Notes: generated from the sequence alone by a model not told the origin. A stretch of 64,000 bases of DNA from Numida meleagris (GCF_002078875.1 NC_034411.1:52853069-52917068); one strand, 5' to 3'. Shown: positions 1 through 10,000, counted from the stretch's first letter. Numbers and translations: made by a program.

Positions 1-2403
1 GGGCTACAGTGATGAGCATGCTAGAAGTATGATGGATGAATGAAAGGCACTCAGTGAGGTGAATGTGAATTGGAAAGTCAATATCAATTTGAAAATCAAT
101 CAGCAAGAATAAGACTGCTCAGTTTGTGTGCACAAAATTCTGGGTTAGGCGCTGTCTGTAAAGGCTAGGTGGAGATTTCCGAATCTTACAGAAAATATTT
201 TCTCTAGCAACGTTCAAAAGTCTGCTACAACACGTATGTGATTCAATTGTTTATAGCTCAGGAAATGATAGTATTTTCTATAGTAGAACGCTCTCTTCCA
301 TTTCCAGGAGCCTGCCCTGTCTATCTAGGGTTTAGAGGAGACTTGCTTCCCTTTCAGAAACATGAGAAGGGCAGAATGGCTGCAACTCCCTGACCTCTGG
401 CTAAGAACCCTATGGTAAACTAATTCTTTAGAAAGCTGTTTTGGTGGAGACACTTGGCTGCTCTCATCTCCTTCTCAATTCGAAAGAGTTAGCAAGAGAA
501 AAAAGCCTATTGTCCCTATTCTGAACAACAACAAACATCCAAAGCTCTCTAAAAAAACTGCACATATTTATACAAATAACTACTTAAGGGCAGTCATTTT
601 CTCTTACTCTTTCTGTAGTCTAGTGCAATAGGATCTCACTCTTGATTGGGAGCTTTTAAGATTAAATTTATAAGAATGCATCTAAAAATACACTGAAAAT
701 CATTAAGGTTAAATGCCAAGATCTCCAAACTTAGGAAATACCAAAATTAATGCTGATAACCTTTAATTTAGGATATACATCCTCCTTTTGGAAATGTCTT
801 TTAAATACACTATTTCTGACTGATTCCCAGCTTTGTTCATTGCCCAGGAAGGCTTATTCTCAGCAAAGGAGCAACAGTTAAGCATTTCATTCCATTCTCT
901 TGTTCAGGGTTTGGCACCATGCTTTGAATACCGCACACCACTTAATTTATCACCTCAATACAGAATTAATATTTACATGAGGTTTTCTATGACACTTACT
1001 GCTATAGTATTCGATTGTGGCAGAGGAATAATTTAATCATTTTCTTGGTATGAGATCCATCTGAATGTATTTCAAAAGATTACTGTCATTTTGGATGGCC
1101 AAGTGAAAATGGTCTGATGCATCTGAAAATTTCTTGCACCAGACCAGTCTATCCAGAGCACAACTCAGGTGCAATTCAGTAGCAACTGAAGAAGCATAGT
1201 ATTTTTCAGATTGGTTGACAGCAAAAACAATATTCATTTCAAAATCAAGTTCTATATGACTTATCTACCATAGCATTTGAACATTCACATGGATGGAGAT
1301 AAACCTATTTCTCCATGGTAGATCTATTACAGAAGGAAAATAATCTTTCTTTTTTTTTTTTTTCCCCAAGAATTCTTTGCTTTCTGTTCACACAGAAGGT
1401 AGGGTCAGAGTTCCTAAAGCAAAGCCCCAATAATTCTGGCTGATTTTAATGAATACTGGTGGAACACTGCCTGCAGGAAAACTGGAAGGAAGGACAGAAA
1501 TACAGAAGGACGGAAGGAAAGACGGAAGGAAGGAAGAAAAAGTGCAAATATTGTACTTCCCAGTGGAACTTCATAAATTTTGGATCCAACAAAAAGAATG
1601 GAAATGATATGTTTATAAGGCCCATTATGTTCATTGTCTTAAGATATAAGTAAACATATCTGGACTGAGAACCATGCAGAAAGAAGTTACTTTTACTGAA
1701 AGAGCACAAAACTTGAAGACTTGTAACACCTATTGATTGCTGTGTTAAAATGTACAAAGAGTAGCTAGGTGCTTTATGTGGGTTGTGGTCTTACTTCACT
1801 TTCTATTCAGATAGTAAGATGTAACTCCAGTCTGGGTAGGAAGACAAAGTGATCACCCAGCTCATTTATTGGCAGTGACTATAAAGCTAACATGGTATTG
1901 ACAAAGAGATATTATTAAAGGTGCTCTCCTTGGTGGGCAGAAATTATCACTTGGCACCTACCATCTTTAATTCATCTTATTAATTTACTTTTTTTTACTA
2001 AATCAAAATACTGCCAAAACATGAAGACTACTAAATGGAAATACCATTGCTAATTGTCAGGTAATTTTTATCTGTCCTGTCGTGGCGCAAGTTTTGGGAT
2101 CTGATTTATATGATGCAACTCAGAATGAATGCTTATAATTATTTCACCAAATTTGTGCTGAGGAATTTTATCTAATGATGTCACCATATTCACTTTTTTT
2201 TTTTTTTACGGTTTTTAATCAGATTGCCAACTTCTACAGTTTCTCATACTTGAATCTTTTAAAGTAAATGCTAAAGCTTGAGCTAAGTAAAAACTTTCTT
2301 GAAGACTACAAAGTAATTTAGTTACTACTGTAAATCATGTTGATATTACTAAAATTCCTGTGTCAAATGATAAGCAGATAAAACTCAGGGTATAGGCCTG
2401 TTA
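1..2403. other. AT-rich non-coding DNA, no gene seen
   Basis: All open frames here are short (about 100 codons or less), overlap one another on both strands and show no recognisable domain. The only local structure is a purine-rich GGAA/GAAGGA tract near 1485-1543 and several poly-T runs (near 1350-1363 and 2194-2207). I see no repeat family that I can name. Confidence 0.6.
1485..1543. repeat. Purine-rich GGAA-type simple repeat
   Basis: A run of imperfect AAGGAAGGA / GACGGAAGG units, almost entirely purine on the plus strand. Tandem GGAA is the core of ETS-factor sites, but nothing here shows regulatory use. Confidence 0.6.
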
Positions 2404-2408
2404 GCTTC
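2404..2408. repeat. Target-site duplication, left copy (GCTTC)
   Basis: GCTTC directly precedes the TGTCATGG terminus of the LTR at 2409 and recurs directly after its TTGACA terminus at 2920-2924. A 5-bp direct duplication is typical of several retroviral integrases. Confidence 0.75.
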
Positions 2409-2919
2409 TGTCATGGTTTTATGATTTTCAGTTATTGGTACTCCACACCATAACATCATGTAGTGTATGTACCTGGTTCTCAGAAGAGAAGGACTACTAC
2501 ATTCCCCAGGGGACTTTCCTCCCCTGTTACCATTTTCCGGTTAGAGGGAAAGATAAAAACTTGTGTATCACGAGACTTCTCTTCTTTCCGCCGTCTCTCG
2601 TCCTGGCAGCATCTTGCTCCCCAGCTGTCTTATCGTCAGTATTAGAGTAAGACCTACCTTGATTTTTGGACATTCTCTCTCATTGTATTGGATTTATTAG
2701 CTTAAATTGTAATTATATTGTATTATAGTGTGTTGTTTTGCATTCTGATATCTTATTTAGTAGATTAGTTCGTTTCTCCTCAGATTGTTGCTGCTGTTGT
2801 TGCTCTCAGGACCATCTCCTTACCCTTTTTTTCCCTTTTCCCTTTCCTGGGGCGTGGGTCCATGGGTCCCCCGTCCCCTTTGTCACGGAACCAGGCCAAA
2901 CGCCCGTAAACGGTTGACA
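2409..2919 (+). mobile_element. Solo ERV LTR (family A), plus strand
   Basis: This 511-bp LTR starts TGTCATGG and ends GGTTGACA, with short inverted termini (TGTCA/TGACA). It aligns along its whole length with the reverse complement of 10006-10528, so the two are copies of one LTR family in opposite orientation. Perfect 5-bp GCTTC duplications flank it and no internal retroviral sequence adjoins it. It is therefore best read as a solo LTR left by LTR-LTR recombination. Compared with the other copy it lacks about 15 bp containing the better TATA box, leaving only GATAAAA near 2552-2558, so promoter strength may be reduced (inference). Confidence 0.88.
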
Positions 2920-2924
2920 GCTTC
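2920..2924. repeat. Target-site duplication, right copy (GCTTC)
   Basis: Exact match to 2404-2408. Together they show that this LTR entered as its own insertion and is not the displaced partner of the provirus at 6.6-10.5 kb. Confidence 0.75.
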
Positions 2925-4340
2925 CTTCCTCTAGGTTGTACCTCTTCAAAACATGTATAAGTACTCTGTCTAGTCCAGCCCTTGAAAAGCATTTTAGCAG
3001 CTATAATGAAATAGAAGATGCATTCTGGCTTTAATTAATGTGTGTGTATAATTTCAGAGATGACTTAGTTTTTGCATTCATTAGTCTATTTTATTTTTCT
3101 GGTCATAGTGAACAATCCCTATACAATTACAGTTCTGTGACTGTAATTGAAGCTTTATCTACTGATCCATCAACTCTGTACAGAAAATTATCTGAATGTT
3201 ACAGCTTGATTACTTTTTCCTAAAGAGCCAACAAGATTATACATTCTATTCTATCTTCATATAAAGAAATCAGGAAACAAACAGAATGTAAAACAATTAC
3301 TCAATGGCTCATCTCAAAACAAAACCAGCTGTCCATCTTGAGAATATGTACCCCAGATCACCTTCTAAAATATACTTTAGAGGCAAGACTGTGTTATTCT
3401 TCTCCCTTTTGTTTCTCAGTTAACACAGCAATGGCAAAGGATAAAAATAGTTTTACAAATCCAAAATTTTATTTATAAATTCAGCTTATCAGTGCCATTC
3501 TTCATTGTTTTACTTTTTTTGTTCTCCTTGGACTTATTAATGCTTGGAAAAAATATTCAACCATTTAGATTTTATATAAAGATTACAGTTGCTGAGCCCT
3601 TGCACTTACATCTTTATCATTTGATACAGTACGTAACTGAAGCCAGAGTGCAAATAGTTAATCACATCCTGAGTCACGTCATTAAACAAGTTCTTTGTTC
3701 TTTGGAAGTCTCAGTCCAAAATAACAGTGCCAGCTTTTCTGTTGTTTAAAATTATAATTATGCACATATACTTAGAAGATCTGGAAAGTATCTTTCCCTG
3801 TTTGTAACTGCTAGAATGTCTGTTGGGGTTTTGCATCAGGAAAACCATTTTCGGGTAAAAGGGTATCCCTCAGGAAAAAATCAACAGCTTAGTAGTACTA
3901 GTGCTTTGATATGATCACATTTTACTGTTCAAGAGCTTCTGAAAGATACTGTACATTTTTAAAGAAGAAATCTGTGACCTGTAAGAAATTATAAGATAAT
4001 TATGAAAGAAGTATTAAAAAGACGTTTTAAAGAGAAGTTTTAAAAAGAATGAATTAAGATCAAAAAGCAATAGTTCAACAATTGTGAGGAAGAGTGTTGG
4101 TTAAAAACTTATAAATGACACAGATTGTAAAAGGAGAAAAAATGAAAAATATGTATCATAATATACAGTAATTTATTTTATTTATAATAACTGATTTATT
4201 ATAAACATATATATACAATGTATGTATGATTTTATAGTTCCTTTTTTCCTCTTATACGTAAGAAATGTGGAGTAGAACAGACAATAGCCAATATAATAAT
4301 AATAACCAAAAAGGATTAAATCCTAAAAACTAACGGTTAT
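2925..4340. other. Non-coding AT-rich spacer
   Basis: No recognisable gene or repeat. Short frames (70-85 codons) on either strand have no domain and no supporting context. There is an AT-rich stretch with TATA-like runs around 4150-4220. Confidence 0.55.
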
Positions 4341-4922
4341 TGTTTAAACCAGCAGGTAGCTAAGCACCATACAGTCATTTGCTCACTTGCCTCTTCCCAG
4401 TGGGATGGGGGAGAGAATAAAAATAAAAAAAAAACAGTAGAACTCATGGGTTGAGATAAAAACTATTTACTAAGATAGAAAAAAGGAAGAGGAAAAAAGG
4501 GTAGTAGTAGCGACAATTTTATATATATGTATATATGTAACAAGCGATGCAAAAGTAATTGCTCATCACCCACTGACCAACCCCCAGGTAGTCCCCAAGC
4601 AGAGGCATCCTGTCTGATGAACTCTACCCCTTTTCAGTCTTTCCTTCCACATGAGGTCATATATAATGGAATATCTCAATAAACTTTGGCCAGTTTAGGT
4701 CCTGGTCCTGTCACCTCCCAGCATTTTGTACCTCCCAGGCCCCTTGCTGGCAGGACAGCACAAGAAAACTAAAACATCCTTGACTCTGTACAGAACTACT
4801 CAGCAACAACTAGAAACACTGATGTGATATCAACCTTGTTTTTCTCCCAAAACCAAGACATACCAGACATCATACCAGACACTATGAAGAAAAACAACTC
4901 TGTCCCAGTTGAAATTAAGACA
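4341..4922 (-). mobile_element. ERV LTR (family B), minus strand
   Basis: Read on the minus strand it begins TGTCTTAATTTCAACTGGGA, runs through ACAGAGTTG, and ends close to GGTTTAAACA. Shared landmarks with 33814-34404 and 12376-12682 are the start (CTGGGACAGAGTT), the middle (GGAATATCYCTTTGGCC-like block, CACCCACTGACCAA on the plus strand) and the AACTCATGGGTTGAGAT block. No target duplication is visible and no matching internal retroviral region adjoins it, so it is a solo LTR or a remnant. I recognise the consensus as a common avian ERV LTR type but do not assign a family name. Confidence 0.75.
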
Positions 4923-6130
4923 CTACTTCAAGATGCTTTGAGTCAAACCTTTAAGGTGCCTGAGTCAGGCAGAGAGCAGAGCACCAGGCAAGTGGAAATC
5001 GTGTTTGTAAAGAAGCTGAATCCAATTTCCGACAGCTAGAGCCAGTTTTTTGCAGCCTCCCAGAAGGCTAACTAATGTCAACCAATTTAAATCACAACCA
5101 ATAGGGAATAATCCCTTGAGCCTGATGTCCTCTACCCTGCTCAGATAACAAAAGTGATAAAACTGTAATTATATGATAAGGCTGAAAATTCTTTTCTGTT
5201 TATTTGAGATGTGGTGATTTATTGTTTGGTAAAGTTTTGAGGATGGAAAAATCTCCCCTATTTACATAATCAAGGCACCAAAATCTTTAGAGCAGAGCAC
5301 GGTATCAGCAGTGGGCTGTGCCACATACATTAGGATCATTTCATTTTTACAGCTTGTGCTGTATTCAGCCTTAGTACCTACTAGCCTGTAGTGAAAATCT
5401 ACTGTCTTCTACTAATTAAGATTAATTTACGTTAATAAATGGAGCTGTTAGTGTGTGATGTCAGATGTTGAAGCTCACCAGTCAGATGCAGCCCTATGCC
5501 TTCCACTACAGCTGAGTAGGTTCTGCAGGTGCAAGACTCCTCTCTGTGAGAAGCTTGGATTAATACACATGCAAGATACAGTCGGGAAGGACAATTGGAA
5601 CAACGCCTTTGTCAAAAGCTGGTGAGAAATTGTATAAATAATCAAATACACAGAACAAACCTATGGAGGTTTTCCATAGCAGGTGTGTTGGTACAACATG
5701 CCACAGCCCCAGGAACAACACAGCAGGTGCAGATGTCACCTGGGGGATCTACTCCTTACTTCACAGCTACAAAAATTCTCTCTCAATTGCTCCTATAAAA
5801 CTTCAAATATTATTGGTACTTCACTTGAGAAAGAGATAGTTAAAAATACTCATTTTCATAACATTTTTTTGTGTGTGAAATGAATCAGTCAGGCTAAAAA
5901 CAGGTGAAAGAGGTGCAGCTGCACTCAGATCCCAGCTGTGTGCTGTTACCTGGTGGAGCAGCTCAGGCACTGCTGTGGCCTTGACCAGGGTGTGGTCAAA
6001 AAAGTGAAAAAACTGCAGATTAAATTCGGGGAATACAGAGCTACAGTGGGATATCACTGTCTGCTGAGTCTTGAACCAGGTGACACAACAGGAGCCTGTG
6101 AGAATAGATGAGACGGGGCTACCAGGCATC
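4923..6130. other. Unassigned sequence beside the LTR and provirus remnant
   Basis: No coding signal of known type. A minus-strand frame at 5821-6129 (102 codons) is open but contains no domain I recognise. It could be chance or a decayed 3' part of the provirus whose Gag and protease lie upstream at 6.6-9.7 kb. No LTR of family A is found here, although the 3' LTR of that provirus would be expected on this side. Confidence 0.4.
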
Positions 6131-6167
6131 AGCTTTTTTTCCCCTCACAATAACATTATTTCCAAGT

Positions 6168-6633
6168 TCAGAAGGGATTTTTCCCTGTAGAGTCAGAGAG
6201 GTAAGGAGTCACTGTGAAGAATTCATTAACAAAACATTTTAAATTATGTTTGTGAACATCTACTGCCTTGAAAGGAACACCTAACATTTCTGTGACTGTC
6301 AAAACAAACACACACCAAAAAGTGTGACAAGAATCAGGGGGGGTGTCAGCCACATGGGGTCCCCAGGCTGAAGTGAGTGAGGAAGATGTTGCCCATTCAT
6401 TGTTCCTGGTACAGGAAGGACAGGACAAGGAGACCTAAGAATCTCACTGTGTGGGACTGATGGGGTGGAAGCATGCCATTTGCCTGGCCTGAAATAATAT
6501 GAGAGCATGGGGATGGCAAACAGCAGCAGTACAGGAAAGGTCCGCCCCTTTTGGAGGGATGATCTACTAGGATTCTATCTATACATCTCACAAGAGAGTA
6601 GTGGGAATGGTGGTGAAACACTCTTTGTACACC
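6168..6633 (-). pseudogene. Possible env-like start or other 3' remnant of the provirus
   Basis: Downstream of the protease remnant, a minus-strand frame (6299-6508) holds a start-like segment ending in a hydrophobic stretch (residues about 54-69, PPLILVTLFGVCLF) that then meets a stop. That could be a retroviral Env signal peptide. A different frame is open across 6168-6428. Neither frame contains a furin-like site, a CX6CC motif or a fusion peptide I can identify. Position and polarity fit a retroviral 3' region, but chance cannot be excluded. Nothing in this segment matches reverse transcriptase, RNase H or integrase motifs. Confidence 0.25.
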
Positions 6634-6689
6634 CTAAGAGAGGAATTTTGATGTGAAAGGGGAGAAGCACTGGAGTAGTGCTGTAGCGG

Positions 6690-7098
6690 TAGAGAAGCGG
6701 TAGAGAAGGTAAGTGGAGGGAAGTAGCTCTGTGTCTACAGCAGCTATTCCAAAGGCCCCTCGATACCCTTTGGGATCCTTGAAACGTCCCCTCCTGAGGT
6801 AATCAATGCCGAGTGTACACAGAGCCCCTGGACCAGTTACAATAGGATGTTTTTGCCAGTCTTTACCAGTGAGGCTTATTTCGGCCTCCAACACAGTCAA
6901 CTCTTGGGAACCCCCAGTCACCCCAGAAATGTAAACTGAGTCTGTCCCTTGGTGACTCGAGGGCATTAGAGTGCACTGTGCACCAGTGTCCACCAGTGCC
7001 TCATATTGCTGTGGTTCTGATGTGCCAGGCCATCGAATCCACACAGTCCAATACACTCTATTATCCCTTTCCCCCCTCTGGCTGGGGGCAGGGCCCCT
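6690..7098 (-). pseudogene. pro: Retroviral aspartic protease (retropepsin) remnant
   Basis: Retropepsins act as dimers that cleave Gag and Gag-Pol during particle maturation. Counting from codon 7056-7054, the frame shows the catalytic loop ALVDTGA (residues 20-26, D23), a flap-like ISGVTGGSQ (43-51) and the C-terminal LGIDYL core motif (82-87). All elements of the fold are therefore present in an uninterrupted run of about 100 residues. The frame is the same as that of the gag tail, separated only by TAG at 7098-7096. Past residue 103 the frame runs on without recognisable pol sequence and ends at 6634. The catalytic triad is intact, but the element lacks the rest of pol and gag is broken, so I call it a pseudogene fragment. 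Confidence 0.85.
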
Positions 7099-7413
7099 CT
7101 ACTTGTTACCTCCCTTGTTCTTCTGATCAGGGCCCTTACGGCTTTTGCCACGTCCCCCAGCGGAGGATTTCGCCTTGGTGATTGATTTGGCTAACAGTTC
7201 TGTTGCCCATGCTTGTAGTGCAGGAGTGGGTTTTTTGTGCCACTTCTTCATGTCTTCTCCATGGTCACGTAGGAAACGCCACAATGCAACGCGTGACATA
7301 GTCTTACTGTTGTCACTTGGTCGAGCAGGAAGATGTTTTCTTCTTCTAATAGCTGAGATGTTGGATGATGCGAGTTGGGAGGACAAGTTGCTCAGCCTCT
7401 CCTGTAGGGTGTC
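7099..7413 (-). pseudogene. gag: Gag C-terminus: end of capsid plus basic tail, no zinc knuckle
   Basis: This continues the frame of the capsid block across one TGA (about 7413-7411). It contains a capsid-end segment in the style of avian ERV Gag (LWRFLRDHGEDMKKW, then PTPALQ). It closes with a Lys/Gly/Arg-rich tail (KSSAGGRGKSRKG, then KNKGGNK) before TAG. No CX2CX4HX4C zinc knuckle is visible in this tail or in the 40 bp after the stop. Orthoretroviral nucleocapsids usually carry one, so RNA binding would have to rely on the basic tail. Confidence 0.75.
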
Positions 7414-8066
7414 TCAACAATCCTGATTGTCATCAGGTTTATCGGCATGAGGCAAAGAAGTCAGTTCCTCTATTATATCATCGTGATCACTCTCAAGTCT
7501 ATCCAGTCTTTCAGTTACCTTTACAGTGGCTGAAGCATAAACTTGCAGAGGGGTTAAATGTATCTCAAAGTCATGGAGCCTGGAAATCAGTTCACCCATA
7601 GGGGGTCTTCTTTCCCCTCTGCCATACATGGCTGCTAATGTACCGGCGTACTTTTCTGGTGCAGTTCTTGTGAATGTACGCCACATGTCTGGTGTACACC
7701 TGACTCTCTCAGGATCATGCTCCTGGTTTGGATCATCAGGAATGAACCCAGGGTCATGTAACATTTCCACCACAGCGCATTTTCTCAAATAATGGAAGCC
7801 TTTTTCCATAGCAGTCCATTTCTTTGCCTCAGGCATCAGATCATTTTTGAAAGGGTATTTTTCCTTCACAGCTAATAGCATCTGCTGGTGAAGGACTCAT
7901 CCTGGCATCTACTGATATCTCTGTCAATTGCTGAGTCTCTGGCAGTACTTCCCAGCTGGTGGGCTTCTGTACTGTCTAGCAGTGCACTGTTGGCTCCACT
8001 GTCCCAGCATCGAAGTAGCCAGGTGACAATGCATTCACCTGGGTGCCGTGTAAAGTCTTTTCTCAA
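7414..8066 (-). pseudogene. gag: Gag capsid region, broken by one frameshift
   Basis: Two overlapping frames together give a capsid-like stretch of about 215 residues. The first (8066-7872) carries FTRHPGECIVTWLLRCWDSG. The second (7881-7414) carries VKEKYPF, KKWTAMEKGFHYLR, RCTPDMWRTFTRTAPEKYA and a charged helical end. The MW-x4-R-x2-P pattern and the helical content fit retroviral capsid. The frame changes between the two around 7872-7890, and an in-frame TGA (8069-8067) separates this block from the linker upstream. Identification rests on recalled similarity to avian ERV Gag, not on a search. Confidence 0.8.
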
Positions 8067-8069
8067 GAC

Positions 8070-8369
8070 TCAAAGTTCAGTCATTTTCAGAGGACGAGTA
8101 GTAAGGGTTTCAATGTCTCTTTCAGTTGTTGTTGCCCTGGTGGGCGTTGGTGACCGGGTTCTTGTTGAGGGCCCGTCCCCTGGACTTTGGGGTGGCTCCC
8201 CTGGACCTTCTCGCTTTGCTGTCTCCTGTTCCGGAGGAAGCGATATTCGTTTCACCTTCCGTCCTCTTACAGGGACAACTGAATTCAGTTGTGGTGCCTC
8301 CTGTGTTTGATCAGGCTGGTTGTATTCCATGCTCTGTCTCTCAAGCTCGGCTTGGACCAACTTTTCTGT
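8070..8369 (-). pseudogene. gag: Gag proline-rich linker
   Basis: This joins the coiled coil to the capsid and is rich in Pro, Gly, Thr, Arg and Gln (for example GPGEPPQSPGDGPSTRTRSP). It is in the same frame as most of the coiled coil and as the first capsid block. Linkers of this type separate matrix-like and capsid regions in many Gag proteins. I see no convincing late-domain motif (PTAP, PPxY or YPxL). Confidence 0.65.
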
Positions 8370-9105
8370 TGCGGTGTGAAAGTTGGATTGGAGGGCGTCT
8401 CATTCAGATTGAAGACTGTGTAGTTTGGATTGGAGAGAGTCTTGCTGAGTTTGAAGGTTGTCTCATTCTGTTTGGAGACTGTTAAGCTTGGATTGTAGAG
8501 TGTCCCGCTCATTTTGGAAGGTGTCTCCCTCGGATTACAGAATGTCCCGCTCATTTTGGAAAGTGTCTCACTCAGATTGGAGACAGTCGAGTTTGGATTG
8601 CAGAGTGTCCAGCTTGGATTGGAGACAGTCGAGCTTGGATTGCAGAGTGTCCCGCTCATTTTGGAAGGTATACCATTCCGATTGGAAGACGTTTTCCTGA
8701 GATCAGAGATTATTTCTTTCAGCTCGGAGATCTTCCTTTTCAGCTTGGAGAATTTCTTTCTCAGCTTGGAGACACTCTTGGCAGATTCAGAGATTCCTTT
8801 CTCTGGTTAGGAGATTTCCACTTTCAGCTCGGACCCACTCCTCGAAACTCTGCATGTCGGCTTGGAGACTCTCTCACTTATTCAGTACTTGCTGATGGAA
8901 ACTCTCCCTTTCCTTTTGGAAACTCTCTTTCATTTCAGAAACTCTCTCTCTCAGCTTGGAAACAATCTATTTTGGTTTGGAGACCCTGTATTTTGGTTTG
9001 GAAACTCTGTCTCTCATTTTCAAACTGTTTCTCCCTCTCTGTTTGGAGACTCTGTATTTCAGTTTGGAGACTCTGTATTTTATTTTCAAACTGTTTCTCC
9101 CTCTT
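8370..9105 (-). pseudogene. gag: Gag long heptad-repeat coiled coil from a 21-bp tandem array
   Basis: On the minus strand the DNA repeats with a 21-bp period. In frame it gives heptads such as LQSKLDC, LQSKLDT and FQNERDT, roughly 30-35 of them over about 730 bp, with Leu/Phe at position a and charged or polar residues elsewhere. That is a textbook parallel coiled coil, likely driving multimerisation. In-frame TGA codons appear several times exactly where neighbouring heptads have Arg (SE-stop-DT against NERDT), which fits CGA to TGA decay at CpG sites. The frame shifts once near 9100 and back further on (stop near 8935). Coiled coils this long are unusual in Gag. Confidence 0.8.
8604..8624 (-). 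repeat. One representative 21-bp unit of the heptad array
   Basis: This unit encodes LQSKLDT on the minus strand. Near-identical units adjoin on both sides, with alternating variants ending in TGT (Cys) or ACT (Thr), so part of the array may have spread as a 42-bp dimer. Confidence 0.65.
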
Positions 9106-9671
9106 GGGATAGTATTGAATAAGGCCCGATAAGCATGAGCTAGGCCCCAAATGATCTGTTCCTCCTCAGATTCACCAGAGCTATCACATCCCTGTCTCAA
9201 ATATTCGCTTAGGCTCTCAGGATCTTCCAGGTGTTCAGGAGTAAAGTTTCATGACACCGGAGATGCCCATCTCTCTAAGGTCTCTCCCAAGCCTCTCCAC
9301 ACTCCCTGCCACTCAGTATCCTCTGGCTTTGGAGAAGGCTTCCTCAAAATATAGATACTGAGTGAAATGACTAGAATGATGAGTAGTGCTTTCAAGGAGA
9401 TTGACAACATGGTCAAAAGAGCATTCAAAAAATGCATCAAGGATTCAAAGGAGAGACTGGAAGATGGTTTTAAAATCACAAGTTCTGTCATATTAGCAGC
9501 TTCCTCCGGAGCTGTATGCCACATTGTATACAATGTATACAGATACCAAGGCATTTCCATCAATGTTTTCAATTGCTTACATATACAGAAAGCTCCATAG
9601 AGCAGCGTGGTGAGCTTAATAAAGGCCCAGTATGTTCTGAGCATTAAAAAAGAAATAATGATGGAATGCAC
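9106..9671 (-). pseudogene. gag: Gag N-terminus with hydrophobic, possibly membrane-spanning segments
   Basis: The frame opens at an ATG at 9671 and runs 140 codons to a TGA at 9248-9246. It continues in the same frame into an acidic segment (DPESLSEYLRQ, DSSGESEEEQ) that leads to the coiled coil. Residues 3-31 and 81-109 are strongly hydrophobic; the stretch ALLIILVISLSIYIL (95-109) is followed by RKP, as in a transmembrane helix with a basic stop-transfer. There is no N-terminal MG myristoylation signal. If the start is right, this Gag would reach membranes through a spanning helix. I do not recognise the N-terminal domain. The first ATG could also be misplaced, because upstream sequence is decayed. 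Confidence 0.5.
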
Positions 9672-9939
9672 TGCCTTAAAGGGCAGTTTTAAAAGAGAAA
9701 TCTTTCTTTTTTTCTCTTCACAAAGACAGGCTAGCAGCAGCCAGAAAAAAAAGTTTACAAAAAGTGTACAATAAGTTTACAAAATATCCCAGAGTATTGG
9801 CAGTCCGCCTGGACTTTCCAAGGTCATGTTTGCAGTTACAGCACCTGCAGTTTTGATAACGAAGCTCTCAGAAGCAGAGAAAGATTCGTCCTAAGAGCTA
9901 AAAAGCAACCTTAGCTTCGTTCTAAAAGCTAAAAAAGCA

Positions 9940-9990
9940 GAATTTTGCCCTTAATTTTGCCTTAATTTTGCCTCAGTTTTGCCCTTTGCA
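9940..9990 (-). repeat. Short direct repeats in the proviral leader
   Basis: Four imperfect 11-12-bp copies of a GGCAAAAYTRA motif follow the candidate primer-binding site on the minus strand. A packaging or dimerisation role is only a guess. Confidence 0.5.
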
Positions 9991-10000
9991 TTCTCCACCA
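9983..10000 (-). promoter_or_regulatory. Candidate retroviral primer-binding site
   Basis: Five bases after the LTR end (GACA, then TTTTT) the minus strand reads TGGTGGAGAATGCAAAGG. TGG is the complement of the tRNA 3' CCA and is expected at the start of a primer-binding site. I could not match the rest to a specific tRNA, so the site is positional evidence only. Confidence 0.4.

Noticed and set aside
5821..6129. 102-codon minus frame as retroviral env
   Set aside because: It has the right strand and place but none of the Env motifs I looked for, so it is left unassigned.
8370..9105. Regular 21-bp spacing as a CRISPR-like array
   Set aside because: There are no spacers; the repeat is contiguous, degenerate and encodes heptads in a retroviral frame, in a vertebrate genome.
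9983..10000. Assigning a tRNA to the candidate primer-binding site
   Set aside because: The bases after TGG do not match any tRNA 3' end I can recall with certainty.
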